A DNA stretch of 49,218 bases. It comes from Micractinium sp. NFX-FRZ (taxonomy: Eukaryota; Chlorophyta; Trebouxiophyceae; Chlorellales; Chlorellaceae). Within the stretch, counting starts at the first letter, position 1; each line of letters starts with the position of its first letter. The DNA lies in NCBI GenBank assembly GCA_029339195.1, contig JAPTJF010000462.1, positions 1-49,218 on the forward strand. The letters are read 5' to 3'. The notes under the pieces were generated by a model, which saw only the letters and a list, made by a program, of their open reading frames with translations, was not told the DNA's origin and made no database searches. This document shows, one piece after another, positions 31,693-42,135 of this stretch. Both the position numbers and the translations under genes were made by a program.

Positions 31693-34453
31693 GGCACTCT
31701 TGATACCACACAGCAACAAACAAAGGCGCAGCCTCACCGGGTGGCTCAGGCAGAGTTGATGGCCCGCCAGCCGCGGCGGGCGCCAACCCATCCAACCGCT
31801 CAGTTGATGGCACGCCAGCCGCAGCGGGCGCTGGCAAGGCCCCGCGCCCGCCGGCCAGCAGGCTGCCCTGCAGCGCAAGCTGCCGCGTAGCGCACACAGC
31901 GCAGCTGCGGCGGGGCGGGGCGGAGTTGACGGTGCAGCTGCGTGCGCACGTGTGCGCTGCTCACCGCTGCCCCTCCCCCCGCTCCGCCCCGCCGCCTCTG
32001 CCGCCCTCTTTTTGTCCCCACGTCCGCCCCTGCTTGCTACTGAGCAGCAGGGAGGCCCACCAACAACCAACCACCCCCCCACAACCCGATGATCCCGCCA
32101 TCAGCCAGCCCAGGAACAACCAACCCCCCCTGGTTGCATGGCACCCCTCTCTTAAGAACCCAAACCCGCGCCCGCTCCTCCTCATTCCTCTTTCTCGTCA
32201 CCCCTCTCCCTCTCCCTCCCCTCCGATCAATCGAATCGTCACCTGCATTCTTGCTCCGCGCCGGTGCTCCCCTCTGCACACCAAGGCAGGCCACGTGCCT
32301 GCCCAGCCGGCGCAAGAGCCCCTTGGCCCCTGGTCCCTTGGTCCGCCCCCCTCGCCACACTGCCGCCCAGCCGCCCCTTGGCCCTGTGTACCGATCCTCC
32401 CCCCACCCTGTTGCCGGCTGGCTGCCACCAGTGCATTGGGCAGGCTGGCACCAACCCTTCCCGCCCCCTACTCTCTTGCCCCCGCCCACGAACGCACCCT
32501 TCCCATCCCCACCCCACCCATGCCCCACTTGATCGCCCATCCTTGGCCCCGCCAGCCCTCCCGTCCCCCCGCCCCCCTCTGCTGTGTATGTACTACCTAC
32601 CTACGTTAACTCCTTGCACCCGCCCTGCGCGTGCATGCGCCCGTACCTGCGAGAGGAGCGTGAAACCTGATGCCCCCCCTTCTGGCACTCCCCCAACCCC
32701 CCACTGCGGAGTTGCCCCCCCCCCTTCCCAGCCTGCCCCCAACCCCCCGCACCACCGGACCCCTTGTTCCCCCCTTCGCCATCCTTCTCCACCCCTGTTT
32801 TCTCCCCCTATGCCCCCCTCCCTCCCTCTGATTTGGCAATGTTGCAACGCACGAGCCAGCCCCACCTGAGGGGGGTGCCTCGTGCACTCCCCCACCAACA
32901 CACCCCGCAGGCCCGCGCCTCCCCGCCTCCCTGCTCTTGTCTCTCCAGGCCACTTTCGCCCTGATCGCTTGACCCAATCCAAGTAGTGCTTGCTCATATT
33001 GGGAGGCGGCTCGCCTCCCACCCACCCAACCCCTTGCACACCCTTCCGTCCCCCCTGCCCACCCCACCCACACCGCCCCTTGCCGCGCCCGGGCTCCTGG
33101 CCGCCGCCCCCTTCGGGCCCCGCCAGCGTGGCCGGCGCAACGATCAGATCCACGCACTGCGTTCCGTGCAGCCTGTTGCCAGTTGTAAAAAGACAGCAGC
33201 AGCTGGGAGTGGGGAGCACAGGGGCGTGCCAGCAGGGCTGTTTATTTTCAATGGCCCTTGCATACATGGCGCCTTCGATGCTCCTTGCATGCATGGCGCC
33301 CTCTTGGCAACACGCATGGCGCCCTTTGGCTGCACCTGCGGGGGGGCTGCCGTGGGTAGTGTGGTGGGCACAGGCACAGTAGGGGGAGCCTGCCTCCCGC
33401 TGGGTGGCTGCTGCCCTTGGCTGCTTGCTCGCTCTGTGCCATGGGGTGAGCGGGGAGCAGCGGGCCCTCCGCCAGGTGCGCCTGGGCTGTTGGGGGGCAC
33501 AGCGGCGGTGCAGCACGCCACGGTTGGGTCTGGACAAAAGCCCTGCCGGGGCTCCAGTGCTGGGCGCCCCAACCAAACTAGCTGGGGATCGAGCGAGGTG
33601 GGCGGGGTGCAGAGGCAGGGGTAAGGCATCACTCAGCAGTGCCTGGCAGCGCCTGGGCGGTGCCAGCCAGTGCCATGCAGTGTTCAGCAGTGTTCAGCAG
33701 TGCCTGCCAGTGCAGCGATGGAGGTTCGGGGTTCAGTGCTGAAAACACCTGGCCCAAGGTGCCCGCAGGTGTTGTGCCGCCCCCACACCCATGCACCAGC
33801 TGGCAGCGGCCACCTGGCAGGCCGCCCAGTTGGCAGCGTGCGGGAGCACGGGAGAGCAGCCCCGTGCTTGCGGTACCGCTCTGAACGTGCCCCTGATGCG
33901 GTGCGCCAGGGGCTTTACCAGTGAGGGCTTCCAGACGTTGCGTTGCCCCACAGTTTGACGACAGCGGGGAGAGTGCGCCGGCCACAGGCAAGGCGCCGCC
34001 AGTGCCGCCTGCCCCGGTTGCTGCGCAGCACCAAACCCCGCGGAAATGAACACAGCAGCAATGGAACGAATTGACCTGTGAGGTGGGTTGTGGGTGGCCA
34101 GCTGGCCTGGGAGCAGCATTTGGCCTGCAGCGGCCCTGCAGTACCTTGCGGCGGAGCGCAGTGGGCGCCGAGAGTGTGGGAGAGAAGTAGTAGTAGTACA
34201 GAACGCGCCGCAAGCGCCGCCCGGCCCTTGTCCTGGCTACATTGTCGGGCTTGCTAACATTTTTGCGTGCTTGAGCCGGCTTTAAGGGGTGAGCCCCAAC
34301 CTTTGCCCATGCAGCCCACGTGTGTGCGAGTCTTTTGTAGGCTATATGCTTCTGAGAGGTCGCTAATTGAGTATTCTCACGCACATTCTCTCCCTCAAGT
34401 CCATCCGGCCCGCTGCAAGCACTGCAGCAAGCAGCAGCACCACCACCACCAAT
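31693..34453. other. Large intergenic region (2.76 kb) before the LCIB-family gene
   Basis: The first ~1.5 kb is C-rich and probably 3' UTR of the RRM gene (TGTAA at 33184-33188). CATGGCGCC occurs three times at 33265-33323, and CAGTG-containing short repeats fill 33635-33717. Long minus-strand ORFs here are GC-driven shadows with no domain. The last ~400 bp, less GC-rich, should hold the promoter of the chloroplast gene. Confidence 0.5.
33184..33188 (+). promoter_or_regulatory. Putative TGTAA poly(A) signal of the RRM gene
   Basis: TGTAA ~1.49 kb after the stop at 31692; a long 3' UTR is implied if it is used. Confidence 0.3.
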
Positions 34454-37400
34454 ATGTCTCAGGCCCTGGCATCTGCGATGCAGACCCGCGCTGAGGGCGT
34501 GGCCACCCGTGCCGCCTCTGCAGCTCGCGCACAGGCCCTGCGGGCTGCGCGCCCCAGCTGCCGCCGTGTTGTGCGGGCGCGCGCTGAAGTGCGGGCGATT
34601 GAAGCAGGTCGGTGTCGGGCCGCCCCACGGCTGCCGCAGATGCCTGGAGATCCTGCGTGATCGCCATCCATGCGGCCGCAAGGCAGCCCGCCCGCCCTGC
34701 CCCCGCCATGATGTGGTAGGAGTTCGGCGGCGCCGCCCTTGCCGGCCCTGCTCCCCCCGCCCCCCGCCCACTCTTCGCCTCCTTTGCCCTTCCCTCACTT
34801 GCCCCACAATGCTGCAGGCAAGGACGTGTCCTTGCCGACCCCGATCACCCCTCACCTGCCCGTGCAAACCCCCCGGCCCACCCTGTGCCTCCCTTGCCCT
34901 CCCCTCGCTTCCCCCACAATACAATGCTGCAGGCGAGGACACCGTGATTGAGGCCGCCGGCAAGATGATCTCCGTGGGCTCCGACGGCACCATTGTGATC
35001 AGCACTGGAAAGCCGGCCGTTGCCAACGTGCCTGCAAGCGCTGAGGTGGAGTACCTGACTGGTGAGCAGCATCTCTTGAGTGGGCTGGGAGCTCTCCCAC
35101 TGAGCAGCCCAGGGCTGGGCGGGTGCCCGGGGGAGTGACATGCTCCGGGCGCAAGGCAACGGGGGGAGCCGAGGCAGCAGGGTGCGCACTGCTCGTGTGC
35201 CAGCCTGCATGCCGAGGCAGCGGGGAAGCAAGGCAGGGGGGTGCGCACTGCTTGTGTGCCAGCTGCGTTGCCGAGGCAGTAGTGGTAGTGAGCGCCTGCC
35301 CTGCCGCCGACCTACCACAGGCTTGACCTGGGGGCACATGGGGGTGCAGCACCAGGCGCCACCCCAGGCTTCCCCCACGTCTTGCAGGGCACGTGTTGAG
35401 CCCAAATGGAGGGGCCCTGGTTCGAGAGGCATGCTCAGCCTGCCTGGATCTCCTTTTGCCCCTCCTAATCTCGGCCCCTCGCCCCCCAGATCTCGCCCCT
35501 CCTCCACCGCCCTGCCCTGTAGCCGATTTTGTCGTGCCCTTCCTCCCATCTCCTCACTCACTCCCACCTGCCACTGCACCCGCCACTCCACTCACCACCC
35601 CACCCCTTCTCCCCCCCCCTTGCCCACCTTCTCCCTCCCCCGCCGCGCAGGCCGCGCCGCCATGGTGCAGAAGCACTTTGAGTCCGCCATGGGCGCCGAC
35701 GACTTTGTGCAGCGCGTGGAGATGGCACTGCACGCATTTGGCTTCTCCGGAGAAAACTCCATCGGTGAGTGCTGGCTGACGGGGGCTTCTGAAACGTGCA
35801 CAGCTTGCATGGACAGAGTGTGAGTCTGGTGGGTGGCTGGTCGGCTGCATAGGGGCATCTGGCCTGTGGATGTGCTGCACGGAAGAAAGAGTGCCTGCCC
35901 CCTGCCGGCTGATGCGGGCTTCTGAAACGTGCACGCCTTGCATGGAAGGAGCGTCTGCCTGCCCCCTGCATGGCCAGCCTGCAGTGGGGTGCATCCCACC
36001 CACCCGTGCCCTTGCCCGCTGCACTGGGAGCCTCGTCAGTGTACGCGAGTGCATGTGCAGTGTGCATTGCCTCTCCCAAGTAGGGCCGCACCCACCGTCC
36101 GCCCCTTGCCTCCGCCCACCCACACCTCCCCGCCCCCTCCCCGCCCCCTCCTGCAGCCATGGTGAACCTGTGCCGTGACGAGGTGACCGTCACCCTGAAG
36201 CAGAAGATCGACGCCGTGTTTGGCGCCTCCTTCTCCACCAACGGCCTGGGCGGCGTGCTGACCTGCGGCGCCGTCGGCATGGGCGCCGGCTTCTCCCACT
36301 CCCCCGTGTGCGACGCCAGCGGCAAGGAGCGCTACATCTTCTTCTCCTTCCCCCACATCTCCATCAACTCCAAGGGCGAGGTGGGCCCCATGTCCCGCCC
36401 CGGCCGCCCCGGCCAGTCCTGCGCCTGCGGCGCCCTCATCAAGTCGTGGAACGAGATCCGGGCAGAGGGCCTGTCCTGCAACTGCAAGATCCCCGGCGGT
36501 GAGTGCCTGCCGGGTGGTGGGCGGCGGGGGAAGGGCCAGCAGCAGTGAGGGGGAGGGGCCAGCCGGTTGGGGTTGCGTAACCCACACATCGCCTGCCTGC
36601 CTGGCCTCCTGGGAGCACCCCTGCATGAGCCGCGTGTCGGCATGCACTCAACCCCATCTCTGCTCAGTCTCGAGTCACAGCACCGCATTCACTGTGAAAA
36701 GCCAGAGGCCCTACCGCCACGCTTCTTGCCTTGCTCTCACCCTGGCGCAGTGCATGCGATCTGAACAGCCCTGAAACTTTCCTGGAGCATGCCTCGCTGT
36801 CACCCCGGCGCAGTACAGCCTTGCACTGTGAACACAGCCCCCAACTGTCCTGCTCCCCTTCACCTGGCGCAGTGCACGACGCCGTGGACCCCGAGTACTC
36901 CATCCTCAAGCAGCGCATCTCCCGCCGCCTGCGCCACGAGGGCGAGACGGACGAGTCTGTGCAGCAGCTGTCCCTGAGTGAGTGGGGGAGCTCCCTGGGT
37001 TGAGCCTGGTTGACAACAGGTGGACAGTATGCGCCAGCACCTGCACGCGCCACCACACCAGCATGCTGCTCCACATAAGCTCCTGTCTCCACCCTGCTTC
37101 CCACCCCACAACCTGCACTCACCATCTCCCAGGCTGCCGAGCGCCTCATCAGGCCCACTGACCCCTGCTCTTCCGTCACCTGCCCTGCTGCCCCCCAACC
37201 CAACCTTGGACTGCTGCAGCCGACATCACCAAGGTTGCCGAGCGCACCATCAGCGACGACCTGGAGTTCCTCATCTCCAAGACCGTGGACGTCTCCAAGG
37301 CTGACTACGCCGGTAAGGGGAGGCCAGGCGGGCGCCAGCTTGCCAGCTAGCTCAGGTGCATGTCGGCCCCCGGGGCGCACGCAGGGTGCATGTCAGAAAG

Positions 37401-38449
37401 AGGGCCAGCGGGGCAGGCGGCTGCCTTGTGCCTTGTGTGCCAACTCCCCACGCTCCCTCCACTCAACCCTCCCTCCCTCTCCTCCTCTCCCCCTCCCCCT
37501 CCCCACCCACCCGCTGCAGTGATCACGGGCGTGCAGATCCACAACTGGGCATACGACTTTGAGGACGACTCCCCCAACATGGAGTTTGTGGCCCCCACCT
37601 CCGCCTACGTGGTGGTCAACGGGCAGAAGACCCACGTCGACCTGGCCGCCATGCCCCCGCTCACCCCCCGCCAGATCAAGATGCTGCACGGCGGCGACCT
37701 CTCCGTGGTGTGCAACCAGGGCGGCCAGTCCACCCTGCGCGCCGAGGACCCCCCGTATGCCTACGACTCCAAGGAGGCGCGCAAGACCCAGAAGAAGCGG
37801 CTGGAGCGGTGAGCTGGCTCCTGCTGCCCTGTGCCTGCGGCCCTGCCCTGTGTTGGTTGCAGACGTGTTTCCTGGGCACTGGGCAGCGGAGGCTTGTGGC
37901 AGAGCGCTGAGTGAGGCCTGGGGTGTGCTGTGCAGAGGCTGTGGCACGAAGGCCGCCTGCAAAGAACCCTCTCTCCCCTCACAACACTCCCCTCACTCCC
38001 TCTCACCGCTTGCCTCCATCCCCTTTCCTCCCCTTTCCCGCAGCTACGTGTCGCTGCTGAAGGAGGAGGGCCTGGAGGGTGTGGCCGCCCTGCCCAGCAA
38101 CGCCTCCCTGCAGGCGGCGGTCAGCATGAAGGGCGAGCCCGCCCGCTGCGCCACCGCAGACAACTCCACCATCCTGGTGAGCACAACACTGCTGCTTGCT
38201 TGTTGTGTTTTAGTTTACTTGGTGGGTTGGATGCACTACAGTTCCAGGGCACTCCGAGGGAGTGGCACGCTTGCCCTGTTCAGCACCGCACAAACTCGTG
38301 TCGCCATGACGTGCCCCTCACCCTCCCTCCACTTCTTCTCCCCTTCACCCCTCTTGTGTGCGCAGATTGACTCCAAGTTTGTGAACGATGAGGAGGTGGT
38401 GCGCATGCGTGCCGAGCTGGAGAGCAAGTACATCCAGAAGGCCAAGTGA
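34454..38449 (+). CDS. LCIB: Chloroplast LCIB-family protein (low-CO2-inducible, beta-carbonic-anhydrase-like)
   Basis: Exons 34454-34607, 34933-35061, 35651-35764, 36157-36498, 36873-36977, 37220-37312, 37520-37808, 38044-38176 and 38366-38449 encode 480 aa. The first ~45 residues are Ala/Arg/Ser-rich without acids, like a chloroplast transit peptide. The rest follows the LCIB/LCIC pattern: MVQKHFESAMGADDF, ENSIAMVNLCRDE, TNGLGGVLTCGAVGMGAGFS, YIFFSFPHISINSKGE, RPGRPGQSCACGAL and DPEYSILKQRISRRL. Family structures show a beta-carbonic-anhydrase fold with Cys-His-Cys zinc; likely ligands here are Cys138 (in LCRDE, next to Arg139/Asp140), His199 (FPHI) and Cys221 or Cys223 (SCACG). In Chlamydomonas LCIB forms a complex around the pyrenoid and recaptures leaked CO2. 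Which member (LCIB, LCIC, LCIE) this corresponds to cannot be told. The C-terminal ~130 residues after VITGVQIHNWAYDFEDD include a KEARKTQKKRLER coil and RMRAELESKYIQKAK. Confidence 0.93.
34777..34940 (+). repeat. Direct repeat of the exon 2 acceptor region in the LCIB-family gene
   Basis: 34777-34825 and 34887-34940 share a pyrimidine tract, CCCCACAAT, ATGCTGCAG and GGCAAGGAC/GGCGAGGAC. The second contains the true acceptor. The first is a complete-looking decoy about 110 bp upstream. Confidence 0.85.
35181..35280 (+). repeat. ~60-bp tandem repeat in LCIB-family intron 2
   Basis: GGTGCGCACTGCTCGTGTGC with following GCCGAGGCAG occurs at ~35180 and again at ~35240 with few changes. Confidence 0.8.
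35773..35945 (+). repeat. 40-bp direct repeat in LCIB-family intron 3
   Basis: GGCTTCTGAAACGTGCAC with flanking GGCTGA and TTGCATGGA occurs at 35773-35812 and 35906-35945. Confidence 0.85.
36735..36876 (+). repeat. Triplicated exon 5 acceptor in the LCIB-family gene
   Basis: CTCACCCTGGCGCAGTGCA (36735), TCACCCCGGCGCAGTACA (36800) and TTCACCTGGCGCAGTGCA (36859, true acceptor) are three imperfect copies at ~60 bp spacing. Confidence 0.85.
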
Positions 38450-40096
38450 GGTGGCAGCCGCCGCCGCTGACGTGGCAGCGCGTCGCCCCCCTGCTGACGT
38501 GGCGCCTCGCGCAGCCAGCCGCCCATGCCCCGGCGCTGCCCCGCTTGCGAGTTCCAACTGCCTGCAAGTCTGAAACCAACCATCCAACCAACCCCCGACT
38601 CCCCGCACCCAGCCCACGCTCTGTTTGCGGCCTCCCCCCTCGACCCCCAGCGCCCACACACCACACCCCCTTGTGACATTTCATCTCTTCTGTCTGTCTG
38701 GCCAGAAGGATGGGACATTCCCTTGCTGGCCCCATTTCATCCGCCCTCCCTCGTGGCCGGGCCCACCACCGCCACACCGAGCCACCTTTTCATTGCCATT
38801 CATTCCAGGCCCCATCCCCTTTTTTGCTGTTTTCCCTCCCTGACAAGGGCCTCCGCTCCCCCACCCCCCTACCCTCCCCCAGCGTTTTCATTATTCCGCT
38901 TGAACCAACGTATTCTTCATACAACGGGCCACTCTCGACTGTAACCACCTTGGGAACAGCGACGGCGCCCTGCTGCACAGCACTCGAGAGTGTCCAGGCA
39001 TGTGAAGGGCGGGACGGCACCTGCAGTGCCGGACCCGGAGTGGGAGGCACAGCCAGCACACGCGGTGTGCCAGCGGCGCGGGCACGGGGTAGGGATACAA
39101 CTGTTGGCCTGCCGGTGCACGCGCCTCCGTGCTGCAGCAGCCGGCACCGCAGGCCGGCACCGCAGTGTTGCAGCTGGCACCGCAAGCAAACCCAAGCTGC
39201 CTCCTGCTTGGCTCCTGTGCTCCACTCACCCTCTGCTGTTTGCCCCCCTCTGCCGTGCTGGGTCCCAGCCAGAACCAAAAGACACAGGCAGGAACAGTGG
39301 CATGCTGCGGAGCAGCGCCTGCCAGCCCCGGGCTGCATCCCACGCAGGACAGACCGGCAGCTTTGCTGCCACTGCCCGGTTTGGCGGGAGAGTTTGCCCT
39401 TGACAGCGGCGGCGGCGACGGCGGCGGCAGGGCGCCGCTGCGGCGGCCTGGGTGCGGCACCTGGCACGGCTTCGCCCCTGATCGTTGCAGCGCTGCTGTG
39501 GGCGCCTGATCAGGCAGCAGGCAGGCAGCACGGCTCTCAACCACATCCTACCCACCATGCCCTGGACGCCGCCCGCTCGGGCTGCGTCCAGGCCCTCACA
39601 GACTGAAAGAGTACCTCCACGGGCTCAGAATCCGGTGCTGCAAGAAATGTATGGCAGGGGTAGTGCAAGAAATGGTGCGCTAGGGTTGGTGGGGCAGCCT
39701 GCCAGCCACCGCGCTGGCCCTGTGGGGCGCGGCCACCATTCCTGTTATTGATCGGGCGCAGCTGGGGGGAAGTTTGGGCATGGCACAAGGCTACCACCGC
39801 GCTTGCCAGCAGACCAATTTTGAGGGAGGGAGGCTCTCGGCTGCAACCTGTCGGCCTGCGCATGTATTGCAGGCTTCCACGAAACCCGATGTCCGCCGTG
39901 AGGTGTGGACTTTCGATTTCAGCACTACAGCGGGTGTCTGACGGGCGTGCTCCGACCACCTGCGTCGGTCTCTCAGCATGACTTCAAAGCCGGCGCACAC
40001 CCATGCATTGTTTCATCTCTGTAGCATCTCCTGAGTGTCCTGAGACCCCTCGGAGCGTTCGCCTACCTCAGCACCGGAGCAACCTCAACTCGCCAT
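38450..40096. other. Intergenic: LCIB-family 3' UTR and promoter of the DPBB gene
   Basis: GCTGACGTGGC occurs twice (38466-38476 and 38493-38503) directly after the stop codon. TGTAA lies at 38940-38944. CCGGCACCGCAG-type repeats occur near 39137-39182. No spliced gene could be built between 38950 and 40096. Confidence 0.5.
38940..38944 (+). promoter_or_regulatory. Putative TGTAA poly(A) signal of the LCIB-family gene
   Basis: TGTAA 491 bp after the stop codon at 38449. Confidence 0.45.
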
Positions 40097-42135
40097 ATGG
40101 GTGTCTCCCTCGCAGCTGCGTGCCTCCTGGCACTGCTTGGACTGGCCACGGCCCAAACGTACACAGGATATGGCACCGCATACAGCGGTGAGCTCACGGC
40201 CAGTGACCTTGCATGCGCCGAGTCGGACGGCGCACCATCTGGGGCAGACGGCGACTGACCAGCCCAAAACCAACTTTCGCCTGCGCACGTTGGGCACAGT
40301 GGCCGGAACCGCCTGCGCGATCGGCGCGGGCCGTGGTTGAGGGTCCAGCAGCGGCGGCTCCAGTACCAGGCCCGCTCTGCGCGCTCACATCCTCCGCCAC
40401 CTGCCTCTGCCCGCTTGTGCAGCTCCCTTCAGGAAGGACGACACCGGCTTCAACGCCTGCCAATTCAAGCAGCTGCCGGAGCGCTGGGAGCGGATGTACG
40501 GGGCGATGAACAGCGCACAGGCAAGGAGGCGCGGGGTGGGACCGAGCTCCACGCACGGCTGTGGTGCAGCGCCCGCTGCCACCGCTGTTTGCTGGCACTC
40601 TTCACCGCACCCTCATGCCAAGCACCCCCCCTGCCCAGCCTCCCAGCCGCCTCACCCTGCCACTGCCCCCCACCCACACCCACGTGCAGTACCCTGGCTG
40701 GTGCGGCAAGTGCGTGCGCGTGCGCGGCATTGAGGGCGGCGCCAGCGGCAAGTCCTTCCTCGTCAAGATTGTGGATCGCTGCCCCACCTGCTCCTTTGGC
40801 GACGTCGACTTCAGCACAGAGGCGCTTCAGAAGATCACCGGTGAGTGTTGTGTGGCTGTGTGGCAGCGCGTGCGTGTGCCTCTGCATCTGGCCGGGCTCA
40901 GGCGTGGGGCAGCAGGCTTCTAGGGGCAGCCGGCTGAGGCCAGCAGCGTCCTTGGGTGCGCATGCCCCTCCCTCACACCTGTCTCCTGCTTTCCCCCCAC
41001 CTCGCCACAACCTGTGCAGGCTTCTCATGGGACCGCAAGCGCATTTCGTGGCAGGAGGCCGACTGCGACGGCCCCGATGCCCAGAGCGATGAGGCGCCGG
41101 CGGAGGAGCCCCAGCCCAGCCCCTCTCCCCCGCCTCCGGGCCAGGAGCAGGAGAAGGAGGAGAAGGAGGTTGAAGAGGACACCAAGGTGGAGGAGGGGGC
41201 GACGCAGGGTGAGTGAGATGGCGGGCCAGGGTCTGGTGTGGCCTAGCGGCTGTGTGCGGTGGGATTGAGTGAATGCGGTGGGCGTGCCAGGGCCGGGCAA
41301 GCCTTTTGGGCAGCGAAGGCTGGCACACATGTCGGCCTGCTTGCCCGCCCGCCCCGCTGGTGCAGCTGCCGTGCCCTGCTGCCTGCCTGCCACCCTCTCG
41401 GTGCCTTGCCGCTGCTGGCCCACGCCTCCACCACCCTGCTTGCTCACAGCTGCATCCTGTGCCTGCTGGGACTGCTGGGCCTCGCGGCCTCCCCTCACCG
41501 CCTCCCTTTGCTGCGCCTGAACGTCCCGCCCCTGCCGTGCCCTCCTCTCTGCCGCAGAGTCTGATGGCGAGGCCAAGCCCAAGGGCACCTACAAGGACTG
41601 GGTGATCACTTGCGAGGTGAACTTGTACTCCAGGTCAACAGTACTGCCTCGAGTAGATGTGGCACTACACTACTGCCTGCCCGCTCTCTTCTGCTTGCTT
41701 CCTCCCATCCCCTCATTGCCCTCCTGCCTGCTTGCGCCTCCCCCGTTGCTGCTGCTGCATGCCGGGCCATGCCGCCAGCTGGGGCAGGTTGGTTTGCCTG
41801 CACCGCCCACCACCTCTCCTCCCTACCCCCCGCTTCCTGCCCACCCTCCCCTGCTGCCCACCCTCCCCTGCTGCCCCTCACCCCTTCACCTCCATCCCCT
41901 CCCATCCCCTGTCCTGCAGGGTGGCCGCTCCCGCTGCTCCAGCCTGGTCCTTGCCTCCAAGGGCTATCAATGCATGAACCTTGATAAGACCCACTGCTGC
42001 CTGAAGCCCAACGGGAAGGACTGCACAAAGGTGGTGGACGATGATGAGGATGATGAGCAGGTGGCGTGGGATGGCGAGCGGCCGGGGGACCGGCGCCGCC
42101 GCAAGCAGCTGCGCAAGCTGATGCTCGTGCAGTGA
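40097..42135 (+). CDS. Secreted expansin/barwin-like double-psi beta-barrel protein with acidic linker and Cys-rich tail
   Basis: Exons 40097-40187, 40423-40520, 40690-40840, 41020-41208, 41558-41616 and 41920-42135 give 267 aa. Residues 1-20 (LAAACLLALLGLATAQ core) are a signal peptide. The DPBB domain (~21-135) is marked by YTGYGTAYS, FNACQF, YPGWCGKCVRVRG, KIVDRCPTCSFGDVDFS and ISWQEADCD; VDRCPTC...DVD is the classic expansin-like signature, with the Asp that is catalytic in related lytic enzymes. The chain continues with a Pro/Glu/Lys linker (~137-176) and a six-cysteine tail (Cys195, 202, 214, 222, 223, 231), then an acidic and finally basic end (DRRRRKQLRKL). It probably acts in the cell wall by loosening or binding polysaccharide. 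Intron 2 starts with GC, not GT. The second (pollen-allergen) domain of plant expansins is absent. Confidence 0.88.
40521..40530 (+). other. Non-canonical GC-AG intron donor
   Basis: The exon ends ...GCACAG and the intron begins GCAAGG, the classic GC-AG donor context. It is required to keep the frame into YPGWCGKC; no GT donor nearby gives an open frame. Confidence 0.75.

Noticed and set aside
32593..33576. 327-residue minus-strand ORF
   Set aside because: Gly/Arg-rich, no recognisable motif, no splice context; probably 3' UTR/intergenic antisense.
33629..35248. 539-residue minus-strand ORF
   Set aside because: It overlaps the exons and introns of the LCIB-family gene, has no domain and a Cys/Arg/Gly composition expected from GC-rich antisense.
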